From positions 1-21,657 of the forward strand of contig JBFIXI010000072.1 of NCBI GenBank assembly GCA_041605955.1: a DNA stretch of 21,657 nt, read 5' to 3'. How positions within the stretch are numbered: position 1 is the first letter of the stretch; each line of letters opens with the position of its first letter. This document shows, in pieces, positions 1 to 6,733 of the stretch. Source of the DNA: JAHEJX01 sp041605955. GTDB lineage: Bacteria > Actinomycetota > Acidimicrobiia > Spongiisociales > UBA5794. The position numbers and the translations under genes are program-made. The notes beneath the pieces were generated by a model. It was not told the origin of the DNA and ran no database searches. It was given only the letters and a program-made list of their open reading frames with translations.

Positions 1-139
1 AGCGGCCGGCGTCGACGTCGACGCGGCGGAGATCGGGTCGCGACTCGTAGACGGTGACCGAGTGTCCCCGGGTGCCGAGATAGGTTGCCAATACGGCTCC
101 GGCCGGACCGCCACCCACCACCGTCAGCTGGCGGCTCAC
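1..139 (-). CDS. kmo: kynurenine 3-monooxygenase, N-terminal part (runs off the left edge)
   Basis: FAD-dependent hydroxylase that converts L-kynurenine to 3-hydroxykynurenine with NADPH and O2. Only the first 46 codons are in the window. They read from a GTG at 139-137 and show the FAD-binding Rossmann start VVGGGPAGAVLATYL and then YESRPDLRR followed by DAGR. This matches the kynurenine 3-monooxygenase hallmark in which an ERRPD-R segment is followed by AGRSINLA. The GTG overlaps the kynureninase stop codon (GTGA, 139-136), so translation is probably coupled and this is the last gene of the operon visible here. Other FAD monooxygenases share the Rossmann motif, but the RPD-R/AGR motif and the neighbours make this assignment likely. 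The C-terminal part cannot be judged. Confidence 0.85.
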   Translation of the reverse strand, partial: MSRQLTVVGGGPAGAVLATYLGTRGHSVTVYESRPDLRRVDVDAGR

Positions 140-1419
140 TCGAGCGCCTCCGCCAGCAGCTCTACGAAGCGATGGATGTCCTCGAAAGAGTTGTACAGCG
201 GGACCGGCGCAACTCGAATCACATCGGGATAACGCCAATCGCACTCCACGTCTGCCTTTTGCAGCCGATCGAACACGGCCTGGCCATCCACTCCGTCGGC
301 GGTGATCCGCAGTGACAACTGACATCCCCGCTCTTCGAGCCGGCGGGGGGTGATCGATTGCACCCGGCCCGCCAGGTGCGCGTCGAGGAGGAAGTCCAGA
401 TACGTCACCATCTCCTCGCTCTTGGCACGCAGCGGCGCCATTCCGCCGGCCTCATCGAATACCTCCAGCGCGGCGATGACCGGCGCCATCGACAGGATCG
501 GTGCATTGCTGAGCTGCCACGCCTCGGCGGTTGGGATCGGCACGAACTCGGTCTTCATCTCGAACCGGGTCGCCTTGTCGTGGCCCCACCAGCCGTGGAG
601 ACGCGGCAGCTCTGGTTGGTCTAGATGCCGCTCGTGAACGAACGCCGCCGCAGTGGCTCCCGGGCCTCCGTTGAGGTATTTGTAGGAGCACCAGGCAGCA
701 AAGTCGGGGCCCCAGTCATGGAGATGCAGCTCGATGTTGCCCGCGGCGTGGGCCAGATCTAGCCCCACCATGGCGCCCACCTCATGCGCCGCAGTGACGA
801 TGTCGGCCATCGGCAGCACCTGACCCGTGTAGTACTGCACGCCCGGCAGCATCACCATCGCCAGCTCCGATCCCTGCTCGTGAATCGCAGCAAGGATGTC
901 GTCGGGGCGCAGCGTGTCCTCCCCCGACCGGGGCCGCAGCATCACCAGGCTGTCGGCAGGATCGCCACCCCAGATGCGGATCTGGGACTCGGCGACGAAG
1001 TGATCCGAGGGAAACGCGTGGTCTTCGATGATGATCTTGTGGCGTCGCCCAGTCGGCCGGTAGAAGCTGACCAGTAGCAGATGAAGATTCACGGTCAGGC
1101 CGTTCATCGCAACGACCTCTTCCGGGCGGGCCCCGACGAGACGAGCCAGCGGCTCCGTCAGGAACTCGTGATACGGCGCCCACGGCCGCGAGGTCTCGAA
1201 GTGGCCGCGCACCCCGAGCCGGGCCCACTTGTCCAGCTCGGCGAGCACCATGTCGCGCGCCTTGTGCGGCTGCAGCCCCAGCGAGTTGCCCACGAGGTAG
1301 ATGACCTCGTCGCCGTGCTGCGGCTCGGGAAATGCGAACCGGCTGCGAAACCCGGCCAGCGGGTCGGCCGCGTCCTTTGCCCGGGCATAGTCCACCCCGG
1401 CCGTCGGTGCCTCAACCAC
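136..1419 (-). CDS. kynU: kynureninase
   Basis: PLP enzyme that cleaves 3-hydroxykynurenine (or kynurenine) to 3-hydroxyanthranilate (or anthranilate) and alanine. The 427-residue length is normal for the family. The N-terminal YLVGNSLGLQP motif is at about 41-51. The aspartate that contacts the PLP ring nitrogen is in GLDLAHAAGN (D221, H224). The Schiff-base lysine is K247 in CSYKYLNGGPG. The GTG start at 1419 overlaps the end of the upstream decarboxylase gene by 8 bases, and the stop overlaps the kmo start, so this is an internal operon gene. Because kmo and 3-hydroxyanthranilate dioxygenase flank it, the physiological substrate is probably 3-hydroxykynurenine. The identification rests on several conserved motifs and on context, and is firm. 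Confidence 0.96.
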   Translation of the reverse strand: MVEAPTAGVDYARAKDAADPLAGFRSRFAFPEPQHGDEVIYLVGNSLGLQPHKARDMVLAELDKWARLGVRGHFETSRPWAPYHEFLTEPLARLVGARPEEVVAMNGLTVNLHLLLVSFYRPTGRRHKIIIEDHAFPSDHFVAESQIRIWGGDPADSLVMLRPRSGEDTLRPDDILAAIHEQGSELAMVMLPGVQYYTGQVLPMADIVTAAHEVGAMVGLDLAHAAGNIELHLHDWGPDFAAWCSYKYLNGGPGATAAAFVHERHLDQPELPRLHGWWGHDKATRFEMKTEFVPIPTAEAWQLSNAPILSMAPVIAALEVFDEAGGMAPLRAKSEEMVTYLDFLLDAHLAGRVQSITPRRLEERGCQLSLRITADGVDGQAVFDRLQKADVECDWRYPDVIRVAPVPLYNSFEDIHRFVELLAEALE

Positions 1420-2425
1420 TGCTGTCCCGTCCCAGCCATTCCATGGCGTTTCCGCCCAGCATGCGCAGCTCGTCCACCGGGTCCAGGTCGGCGTCGCGGA
1501 TCGTCCTGCCCGGAATCAGCTCGCCGAGCGGGAACGGAAAGTCGGTGCCCAGACACACTCGGTTGTTGCCGAAGAGGCTGGCGATGTACCACAGCTGGCG
1601 CGGGTTGTGCACGATCGAGTCCACCCAAAAGCGCCCGAGGTATGCCCGCGGTGGCAGGTCGTTGTCGACGGCGCACAGATCGGGGCGGACCTCGAAGCCG
1701 TGCTGGATACGATCGATGGTCCCGGGAAAAGACCCGCCGCCGTGGGCGAAGGCCACCCGTAGCCGCGGCAATCGCTCGAACACGCCGCCGAAGATCATGG
1801 AGCACACGGCGCGAGAGGTCTCTGCCGGCATGCCCACCAGCCACGGCAGCCAGTAGTCGACCATATCCTCCATGCCCATCATGTCCCAAGGGTGAACGAA
1901 CACCGCAGCTCCCAGGTCGGCGGCGGCTTCGAAGACCGGAAACAGATCCGGCGAGTTGAGGTTCTTGTCCAGCACGTGGGTGCCGATCATCACACCGGCC
2001 AAGCCGAGCTGGCGACAGCAACGGTCGAGCTCCTTGAGGGCGAGCTCGGTGTCTTGGAGCGGCAACGTGCCCAGCCCGACGAAGCGGTCGGGATGAGCGG
2101 AGACGGTTGCCGCCAGGTCGTCGTTGAGGAACGCAGCCACCTGCGCCCCATCGGCCGGCTGCGCCCAGTAGGAGAACATCACCGGGATCGTGGACAGCAC
2201 TTGGACGTCGACGCCGGCCTCGTCGCAGGCTTCGAGCCGGGCGGCCAGGTCATAGCTGCGCGCGTCGATCCGACGGAACTCCTCTCCGCCCTGATACAGC
2301 GTCGCACCCTCACCATCGGGAACCATCGTCAGGAAATCGCCGTATCCGAATCGCTCCCGGAAATCGGGCAGATGGCGCGGCAGGATGTGGGTGTGGATAT
2401 CGACGATGCGGGCGGCGCCGGTCAA
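1412..2425 (-). CDS. 2-amino-3-carboxymuconate-6-semialdehyde decarboxylase (ACMSD)
   Basis: Zinc-dependent amidohydrolase-fold decarboxylase that converts ACMS to 2-aminomuconate semialdehyde, so ACMS does not cyclise to quinolinate. Counting from the chosen TTG, metal and catalytic residues are H11/H13 (DIHTH), H178 (FVHPWDMM), H228 (FAHGGGSFP) and D295 (LGTDFPFP). The stretch YWLPWLVGMPAETSRAVCS is typical of ACMSD. The reading frame stays open further upstream, but a family-like N-terminus (ARIVDIHTHILP) begins right after the TTG at 2425. That TTG overlaps the stop of the dioxygenase gene by four bases (TTGA) and gives 337 residues, close to the usual 330-340. An ATG at 2452 is the alternative start. 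Pseudomonas calls the equivalent gene nbaD. Confidence 0.93.
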   Translation of the reverse strand: MTGAARIVDIHTHILPRHLPDFRERFGYGDFLTMVPDGEGATLYQGGEEFRRIDARSYDLAARLEACDEAGVDVQVLSTIPVMFSYWAQPADGAQVAAFLNDDLAATVSAHPDRFVGLGTLPLQDTELALKELDRCCRQLGLAGVMIGTHVLDKNLNSPDLFPVFEAAADLGAAVFVHPWDMMGMEDMVDYWLPWLVGMPAETSRAVCSMIFGGVFERLPRLRVAFAHGGGSFPGTIDRIQHGFEVRPDLCAVDNDLPPRAYLGRFWVDSIVHNPRQLWYIASLFGNNRVCLGTDFPFPLGELIPGRTIRDADLDPVDELRMLGGNAMEWLGRDSSG

Positions 2426-2943
2426 CCAGGCACCGCCATCACTTCGCCACATTCCGTGCAGGTGCGCTGCTCCTCGGACGCGTAGAAGTTCTCGATCAGG
2501 GGCTTCAGCTGACCGGCGAGATCGGTGACGTGCATCGTCTCGCGATGCAGCTCCGATTCGCAGTTGTCGCAGAACCACACCACTTGGTCGATGTGGTGGG
2601 CATCGCGCTTACGCTCGACGACCATCCCGACGGTGTTGGCCGGCCGCCGCGGCGAGTGAGTCGTGTTGCCGGGCAGGAGGAAGATGTCGCCCTCGCGGAT
2701 GGTGATGTCGCGAATCCCGTCGTCGTCCTTGACCTTCAGGACCATGTCTCCCTCGAGCTGGTAGAAGAACTCCTCGGTCTCGTTGATGTGAAAGTCGGGA
2801 CGGTCGTTCGGGCCTCCCACGACGATGATGACGTAGTCGTCGGATTCGTCCCAGATCTGCTTGGCGCCCACCGGCGGCTTCAGCAGGTGCCGGTTTTCCT
2901 CGATCCACTGCTTGAAGTTGAAGGGCACAAGCATCTCGGCCAT
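2422..2943 (-). CDS. 3-hydroxyanthranilate 3,4-dioxygenase
   Basis: Cupin-fold Fe(II) dioxygenase that opens the ring of 3-hydroxyanthranilate to give ACMS. The 173 residues carry the iron ligands H52 (PDFHIN), E58 (ETEEFFYQ) and H96 (THSPRR), plus substrate-binding arginines in NDRPD and SPRRP. Two CxxC pairs near the C-terminus (C125/C128 and C162/C165) form the rubredoxin-like second metal site found in bacterial forms. A strong ribosome binding site, AAAGGAGG, lies just before the ATG at 2943. The gap to the preceding RidA-family gene is 29 bases and the stop overlaps the next gene, so it is co-transcribed. The product feeds ACMSD directly. The gene is called nbaC in Pseudomonas and haaO in other contexts. 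Confidence 0.96.
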   Translation of the reverse strand: MAEMLVPFNFKQWIEENRHLLKPPVGAKQIWDESDDYVIIVVGGPNDRPDFHINETEEFFYQLEGDMVLKVKDDDGIRDITIREGDIFLLPGNTTHSPRRPANTVGMVVERKRDAHHIDQVVWFCDNCESELHRETMHVTDLAGQLKPLIENFYASEEQRTCTECGEVMAVPG

Positions 2944-2972
2944 AAGGTCCTCCTTTGTCGTCTCGGGGTGGA

Positions 2973-3377
2973 CTATGCGTTCGAGTCGGGGAGCCTCGCA
3001 ATCGCTTTCATTTCGATCAATAGGTGCGGATGCGGCAGTTGATGAACGGCGACGGTGGTCCGCGCCGGGCCGGTGTGGTCGAAGAACTCGCTCCAGACTT
3101 CGTTGTACCCCCCGAAGTCGTTCATCGTCGTCAGAAACGTGCTCACGTCGACGACGTCGGCCAAACCGGCACCCACCGTCGCCAGTATCCGCTCCAGGTT
3201 GGTGATGACGGCTCGAGTTTGGGCCCGGATATCGAGGGTGACCGTTCCCATCTCGTCGACGGCGGCTCCCGCAATCGAGTTATCCGGGTTACGCGCACTG
3301 GTGCCCGACACGAACACGAGATTGCCGACAACTCGCAGGTGCGGAAAGGTTCCCCGGGGGGTTACCAGGTCAGTCAC
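2973..3377 (-). CDS. RidA (YjgF/YER057c/UK114) family protein, probable 2-aminomuconate deaminase
   Basis: RidA-fold proteins are trimeric imine/enamine deaminases. In kynurenine and 2-aminophenol operons a member of this family deaminates 2-aminomuconate to 4-oxalocrotonate. The protein is 134 residues from the GTG at 3377. It has VFVSGTSARNP near the N-terminus, a central LERILATVGAGLADVVDV segment, and GPARTTVAV with the conserved substrate arginine R106. The frame remains open for another 318 bases upstream, but that extension has no protein-like character, and the GTG sits exactly six bases after a TACACT box, so a leaderless start is likely. It is the first gene of the kynurenine operon. 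The specific substrate is inferred from context; the family call is firm. Confidence 0.88.
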   Translation of the reverse strand: MTDLVTPRGTFPHLRVVGNLVFVSGTSARNPDNSIAGAAVDEMGTVTLDIRAQTRAVITNLERILATVGAGLADVVDVSTFLTTMNDFGGYNEVWSEFFDHTGPARTTVAVHQLPHPHLLIEMKAIARLPDSNA

Positions 3378-3383
3378 CCGGGC

Positions 3384-3389
3384 AGTGTA
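3384..3389 (-). promoter_or_regulatory. putative -10 box (TACACT) of the kynurenine operon, leaderless start
   Basis: TACACT on the minus strand is followed by exactly six bases and then the GTG of the RidA-family gene (3377). This is the TANNNT-N6-start geometry of leaderless actinobacterial transcripts. No Shine-Dalgarno sequence fits this GTG and no -35 hexamer was seen. The TSS is inferred. Confidence 0.5.
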
Positions 3390-3417
3390 TGCCGCTGCAG
3401 CCTCTCGCGGCGGCGAC

Positions 3418-3429
3418 ACCGAGCTCGGT
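3418..3429. promoter_or_regulatory. 12-base perfect palindrome, candidate operator of the kynurenine operon
   Basis: ACCGAGCTCGGT is a perfect palindrome centred about 46 bases upstream of the inferred start of the RidA-family gene. That position is typical for an activator or repressor acting at a promoter without a -35 box. The regulator is unknown, and the GC-rich background raises the chance of coincidence. Confidence 0.3.
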
Positions 3430-3473
3430 ACCGTCTTGCGCCCCCCAGTCGACCGCGGGTCTGCATAAGCGTG

Positions 3474-3560
3474 CACCTGGAGAGTCCCGAAGGGGCAAAG
3501 GGGATCCCGCTTGTTCACCGCAGCGGCTCGCCTCTCGGCATGTCGGGGACAGCCGAGGTG
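3474..3560 (+). ncRNA. glycine-riboswitch-like element, degenerate and orphaned
   Basis: Four boxes of the glycine aptamer occur in the right order and roughly the right spacing: GGAGAG (3479-3484), CCGAAGGGGCAAA (3487-3499), CTCTCGGCA (3532-3540; consensus CTCTCAGG) and GGGGACAG (3545-3552). The outer stem can close as CACCT (3474-3478) with AGGTG (3556-3560), extended by GG/CC across one bulged base. The hairpin normally found between the first two boxes is reduced to two bases, and the A in CTCTCAGG is missing, so the aptamer may not work. It reads on the plus strand, where the next gene lies antisense, so no target is visible. It may be a relic of a displaced glycine-metabolism gene. Confidence 0.45.
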
Positions 3561-3698
3561 AATCGCCCCTGCCGGCGATGCAGGATCGACCAAAACCGCC
3601 GACGACGACAGCATGCGACGGCGCCACGTTGCCTCGACCGCGCTACGCGACACCGTCGTGCGCGGCACCCCCGGGTCTCTCCGGCGCCCCGGCACGTC

Positions 3699-4601
3699 TC
3701 AGGCCGACCGCTCCCAGGTCACCTCGTTCAATCGGGCCAAAGCCAGCAGCAGAGCTTGGGTGCCGTGGCGGCCACCGCCTTGGGCCTGAAGCGCCACGTA
3801 CAGCTGATGCGCCAACGCCAGTCCCGGCACCGACAGCTGCATCGACTCGGCCTCGCCCAGCGCGATACCCATGTCCTTGACGAAGTGGTCGACGAAGAAG
3901 CCGGGAGAGAAGTCGCCGGCCAGCATGCGGGGACCGTAGTTGCTCAGCGACCAAGAGCCGGCGGCCCCTCCGCTGACTGCCTGCATCGTCTTCTCCAGGT
4001 CGAGCCCGGCCCGCTGTGCATACAACAGAGCCTCGCTGACGCCGATCATCCCGGTGGCGATGAGGATCTGGTTCACCATCTTGGTGTGTTGCCCGGCCCC
4101 GGGCCCGCCGCAGTGCACCAAAATCTGGCCCATGATCTCGAAGAGCGGCCACACGCGGGCCACGTCGTCGTCGGCGCCGCCGATCATGATCGACAGCGTG
4201 GCGTGGCGCGCCCCCACATCGCCGCCGGACACTGGGGCGTCGACTGCGCCGACGCCCTTCGGCTTGGCAGTTGCCGCGATCTCGACGGCGAGCGAAGGCT
4301 CGGAGGTGGTCATGTCGACGAGTATCGACCCTGCGGCGGCACCGGCGAGGGCACCATCGTCGCCGAGCATCACCTCCCGCACGTCGGCGGGAAACCCAAC
4401 GATGGCGAAGGTCACGTCGGAGCTGGCGGCGACATCGCGAGGCGTTGCCGCCCAGGCCGCGCCTTGGCCTTCTAACTCGGCGGCCTTTTCCCGGGACCGG
4501 GTGAAGACCGTCATGGGGTGCCCGGCAGCCAAGAGGTGCCCTGCCATCGACGCCCCCATCACTCCCGTGCCGATCCAACCCACTCGAATCGTGTCCGCCA
4601 T
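3699..4601 (-). CDS. NAD(P)-dependent beta-hydroxyacid dehydrogenase (3-hydroxyisobutyrate dehydrogenase-like)
   Basis: The family oxidises 3-hydroxy acids (3-hydroxyisobutyrate, tartronate semialdehyde in reverse, and similar). The 300-residue protein starts at the ATG at 4601 behind a good AGGAGG box. It shows the Rossmann motif GWIGTGVMGASMA (8-20), the substrate-binding motif DAPVSGGDVGA (121-131) and the catalytic lysine K174 in GAGQHTKMVNQI. All hallmarks are intact. It points in the same direction as the kynurenine operon but is separated from it by 321 bases that include a separate promoter, so it may be an independent unit. The substrate cannot be read from the sequence. A role in the lower part of the same pathway is possible but unsupported. 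Confidence 0.88.
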   Translation of the reverse strand: MADTIRVGWIGTGVMGASMAGHLLAAGHPMTVFTRSREKAAELEGQGAAWAATPRDVAASSDVTFAIVGFPADVREVMLGDDGALAGAAAGSILVDMTTSEPSLAVEIAATAKPKGVGAVDAPVSGGDVGARHATLSIMIGGADDDVARVWPLFEIMGQILVHCGGPGAGQHTKMVNQILIATGMIGVSEALLYAQRAGLDLEKTMQAVSGGAAGSWSLSNYGPRMLAGDFSPGFFVDHFVKDMGIALGEAESMQLSVPGLALAHQLYVALQAQGGGRHGTQALLLALARLNEVTWERSA

Positions 4602-4670
4602 CCATCCTCCTCGGAGCAACAGGCGGACTCTACGGGACTCCCCCCTCGCCCGCTCTGCCGGCCCGGCTGC

Positions 4671-5318
4671 TCACGCCAGCCCGTGTTTCACTGCCAGCAC
4701 CGCCGCCTGGGTGCGGTCCTCGACCTGGAGCTTGGTGAGGATGGTGCTCACGTAGTTACGAACCGTGCCCTCAGATAGGAACAGTTGGTCGGCGATGGCG
4801 GCATTGGTCAGGCCGTTGCCCAGCAGGCGGAGCACATCGAGCTCTCGTTGCGTCAGATCGGCCCCGATTTTGGAGGCCGGCGGGCGGTCGGCCCCGGCCG
4901 CGTGGGCCATGACGTTGCCTGCGATCCCCGGATCGAGATGGGTCTCCCCGGCGGCAGTTCCCTTGATGGCTGCTATCAGCCGTTCGCGGGTTGCGTCTTT
5001 CAGCATGTACCCGGAGGCGCCGGCGCGGACCGCGTCGAGAACCCAATCGTCGGCGTCGTACGTCGTGAGCACCAGCACCTTGATGTCGGGACGAGTGGCC
5101 CCTAGGGCTCGTGTGGCCGCTACGCCGTTCATGATCGGCATGTTGAGGTCCATGAGCACCACATCGGGATTCAGCGTGCCGACCGCCTCGACCGCCTCTG
5201 CCCCGTTGGCGGCCACTCCGACGACTTCGATGCCGGGGACTGTGCCGAGAATGGCACGCATACCCTCGCGCACGACCTCTTGGTCGTCGACGATCATCAC
5301 CCGGGTCACATCGCTCAT
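4671..5318 (-). CDS. NarL/FixJ-family response regulator
   Basis: DNA-binding response regulator of a two-component system, 215 residues. The receiver domain (about 1-125) has acidic residues D11/D12, phospho-acceptor D57 in VVLMDLNMP, a TTYD segment, and the conserved lysine in GYMLKD. A LuxR-type helix-turn-helix occupies about 150-215, with LTQRELDVLRLL and NAAIADQLFLSEGTVRNYVSTI. The start codon overlaps the stop of the histidine kinase gene by four bases (ATGA, 5318-5315), so the pair is translationally coupled. The architecture resembles LiaR/DesR/VraR-type regulators. A palindrome in the promoter of the operon (6614-6625) is a candidate autoregulatory site. The signal is unknown. Confidence 0.94.
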   Translation of the reverse strand: MSDVTRVMIVDDQEVVREGMRAILGTVPGIEVVGVAANGAEAVEAVGTLNPDVVLMDLNMPIMNGVAATRALGATRPDIKVLVLTTYDADDWVLDAVRAGASGYMLKDATRERLIAAIKGTAAGETHLDPGIAGNVMAHAAGADRPPASKIGADLTQRELDVLRLLGNGLTNAAIADQLFLSEGTVRNYVSTILTKLQVEDRTQAAVLAVKHGLA

Positions 5319-6577
5319 GGGGCCGCCTCGACGCGAAAGCGGACGCGGGTGCCGGCTCCGTGGGCAGACTCCACGGCCAGCGAGCCGCCGACGAGATCGG
5401 CTCGCTCACGCATCCCCTGCAGGCCAACATGGCCGTTGGGGACGTCGCCCGCCGGATCGAAGCCCGAGCCGTTGTCCCGCACGTGCAGCTCCAGGTCTCG
5501 CCCGTGACGGGCCAGGCTCAGCTGCGCCTGCGATGCGCCGCTGTGACGGACCACGTTGGTGAGGGCCTCGTCGGCAATCCGGTACACCGCCTGCTCCACT
5601 CGGGGATCGAGGCTGCCGATCTGCTCGTCGAGATAGGTAGCGACCGAGATCGTCGACCGAGCCTCGAGGGCCTCTCCGAGCTGAGCGAGCGCTCCGAGCA
5701 AACCTCGGTCCTCGAGCGGTGACGCCCGCAGCGCATGGATCGCCCGCCGCGCCTCCCCGAGCCCGCCGCGAGCCGCGGCCAACGATTCCTCCAGCATCTC
5801 CCTTGCTTTGTCGGGATCGCTGTCCCACAGTGCTTTGACGGCCTCGAGCTGCACTGCCGTCGCCGACAACGAATGGGCCAGCGTGTCGTGGAGCTCTCGG
5901 GCCAGTCGGTTGCGCTCGCGCGAAGTCGCCAATTCCTCGAGCGTCGCCGCGTGGGCCTGCAGGGCGCGCCGAGCTTGTTTCTGGCCCGCTACCAGCTTGA
6001 CCACGAAGAGACCAACAAAAGCGAACAGCACGCCCCTTGCCAGGATCAGCGCGCTGAGGATCGTGATGTCGGCGCCCGCCTCGTCCAGCGGGGGAATCGC
6101 CATTCCGGCGTCGAGCAGCGTGGTGGCGACCGTCCAGACCAGCACCGCCCGATAGCGGTACTGCCAGGCGATCAAGAGAAGCGGCACCCACAGCAGGAAG
6201 AAGGGCACCCAGGCGTCCGCCAGCGCCTCGTTGGGTGACAGCCCGGCGTCGAGACGTCCGGTGATGTTGGCCGAGCTCTCGACGATCGGACCCAGCGTCG
6301 CCAGAGCCAGCGCGATCGGCAGGAACCAGCGACCGAGCTTGCGCTGTACCCACGGCCAGAGCAGCAACACCAACAGCACACCGAAGAAGAGGACCCCGCC
6401 GTCGGGAAAGCGCGGATTCGTTGGGTCCCTATCGGCATTGACCGACCAGACCGCCAAGACCCCCACCGCAAGTCGGATGGCAACGTACCAACGGAATATT
6501 CGCAACAGCCCGGGTTCCACGTCCGGGTGCTCGCGGTCGAATCGCTCCCGCCAGCGCTGTCTCAGCTTCGATGCCAT
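5315..6577 (-). CDS. sensor histidine kinase (HisKA_3 / HATPase_c)
   Basis: Membrane-bound sensor kinase of the NarL-type pair. From the ATG at 6577 the protein has 420 residues. About six hydrophobic segments lie in the first 200 residues. The dimerisation domain ERNRLARELHDTLAHSLS follows, with phospho-accepting H230. The ATP-binding domain has an N box (DEALTNVVRHSGAS), a G1 box (VRDNGSGFD) and a G2 box (GHVGLQGMRERADLVGG). No large extracytoplasmic sensor domain is present, so sensing is probably within the membrane. Starts at 6604 and 6619 are also in frame. The 6577 start is preferred because GATAAT lies exactly six bases upstream, fitting a leaderless transcript. It is divergent from the lipoprotein gene and overlaps the regulator gene. 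Confidence 0.93.
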   Translation of the reverse strand: MASKLRQRWRERFDREHPDVEPGLLRIFRWYVAIRLAVGVLAVWSVNADRDPTNPRFPDGGVLFFGVLLVLLLWPWVQRKLGRWFLPIALALATLGPIVESSANITGRLDAGLSPNEALADAWVPFFLLWVPLLLIAWQYRYRAVLVWTVATTLLDAGMAIPPLDEAGADITILSALILARGVLFAFVGLFVVKLVAGQKQARRALQAHAATLEELATSRERNRLARELHDTLAHSLSATAVQLEAVKALWDSDPDKAREMLEESLAAARGGLGEARRAIHALRASPLEDRGLLGALAQLGEALEARSTISVATYLDEQIGSLDPRVEQAVYRIADEALTNVVRHSGASQAQLSLARHGRDLELHVRDNGSGFDPAGDVPNGHVGLQGMRERADLVGGSLAVESAHGAGTRVRFRVEAAP

Positions 6578-6583
6578 GGCCTC

Positions 6584-6589
6584 ATTATC
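6584..6589 (-). promoter_or_regulatory. putative -10 box (GATAAT) of the kinase-regulator operon
   Basis: GATAAT on the minus strand matches the -10 consensus at five of six positions and ends six bases before the kinase ATG (6577). This implies a leaderless mRNA. No -35 hexamer is visible; instead a palindrome occupies about -37 to -48. Confidence 0.55.
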
Positions 6590-6613
6590 GGCGTCGCCCC
6601 TCATCGCCCCTAG

Positions 6614-6625
6614 TGACATCTGTCA
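6614..6625. promoter_or_regulatory. inverted repeat TGACA-TC-TGTCA, candidate operator
   Basis: Perfect 5-base arms flank a 2-base spacer. The centre is about 42 bases upstream of the inferred kinase transcription start, which is the classic position for an activator replacing the -35 contact. The divergent lipoprotein gene starts at 6734, so both genes could be controlled from here. Binding by the adjacent response regulator is inference. Confidence 0.4.
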
Positions 6626-6733
6626 TGTTGCGACGTGCACCCCGTCATGGCCCCAAATGCTTGGCGTTACTACCGGATCGACCCCGGTCCATCGTCCAAT
6701 ACAGGTGTCAGCCAAACACCACGGAGGTGGATC

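Larger units (their letters stand above)
3378..3698. other. 321-base gene-free interval between the kynurenine operon and the dehydrogenase gene
   Basis: No convincing gene lies here. Open frames on both strands are GC-rich shadows without protein-like composition. The interval contains the likely leaderless promoter of the kynurenine operon (3384-3389, minus), a 12-base perfect palindrome (3418-3429), and on the plus strand a glycine-riboswitch-like set of boxes (3474-3560) followed by a small hairpin with arms CCTGC and GCAGG (3568-3584). Nothing further was recognised between 3585 and 3698. Confidence 0.6.

Noticed and set aside
2426..2578. N-terminal extension of ACMSD to 388 residues
   Set aside because: It would overlap the dioxygenase coding region by over 150 bases, and the family begins at the DIHTH region.
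3378..3695. N-terminal extension of the RidA-family protein to give 240 residues
   Set aside because: The family is about 130 residues; the extension is Arg/Pro/Ser-rich without structure, and the GTG at 3377 has a leaderless promoter signature.
3613..3796. Short plus-strand frame downstream of the glycine-riboswitch-like element
   Set aside because: Its second half overlaps the dehydrogenase gene antisense, the translation is low-complexity, and no ribosome binding site is seen.
3024..4475. 483-codon open frame on the plus strand
   Set aside because: It lies antisense to the RidA-family and dehydrogenase genes, which have intact family motifs; long antisense frames are expected at this GC content.
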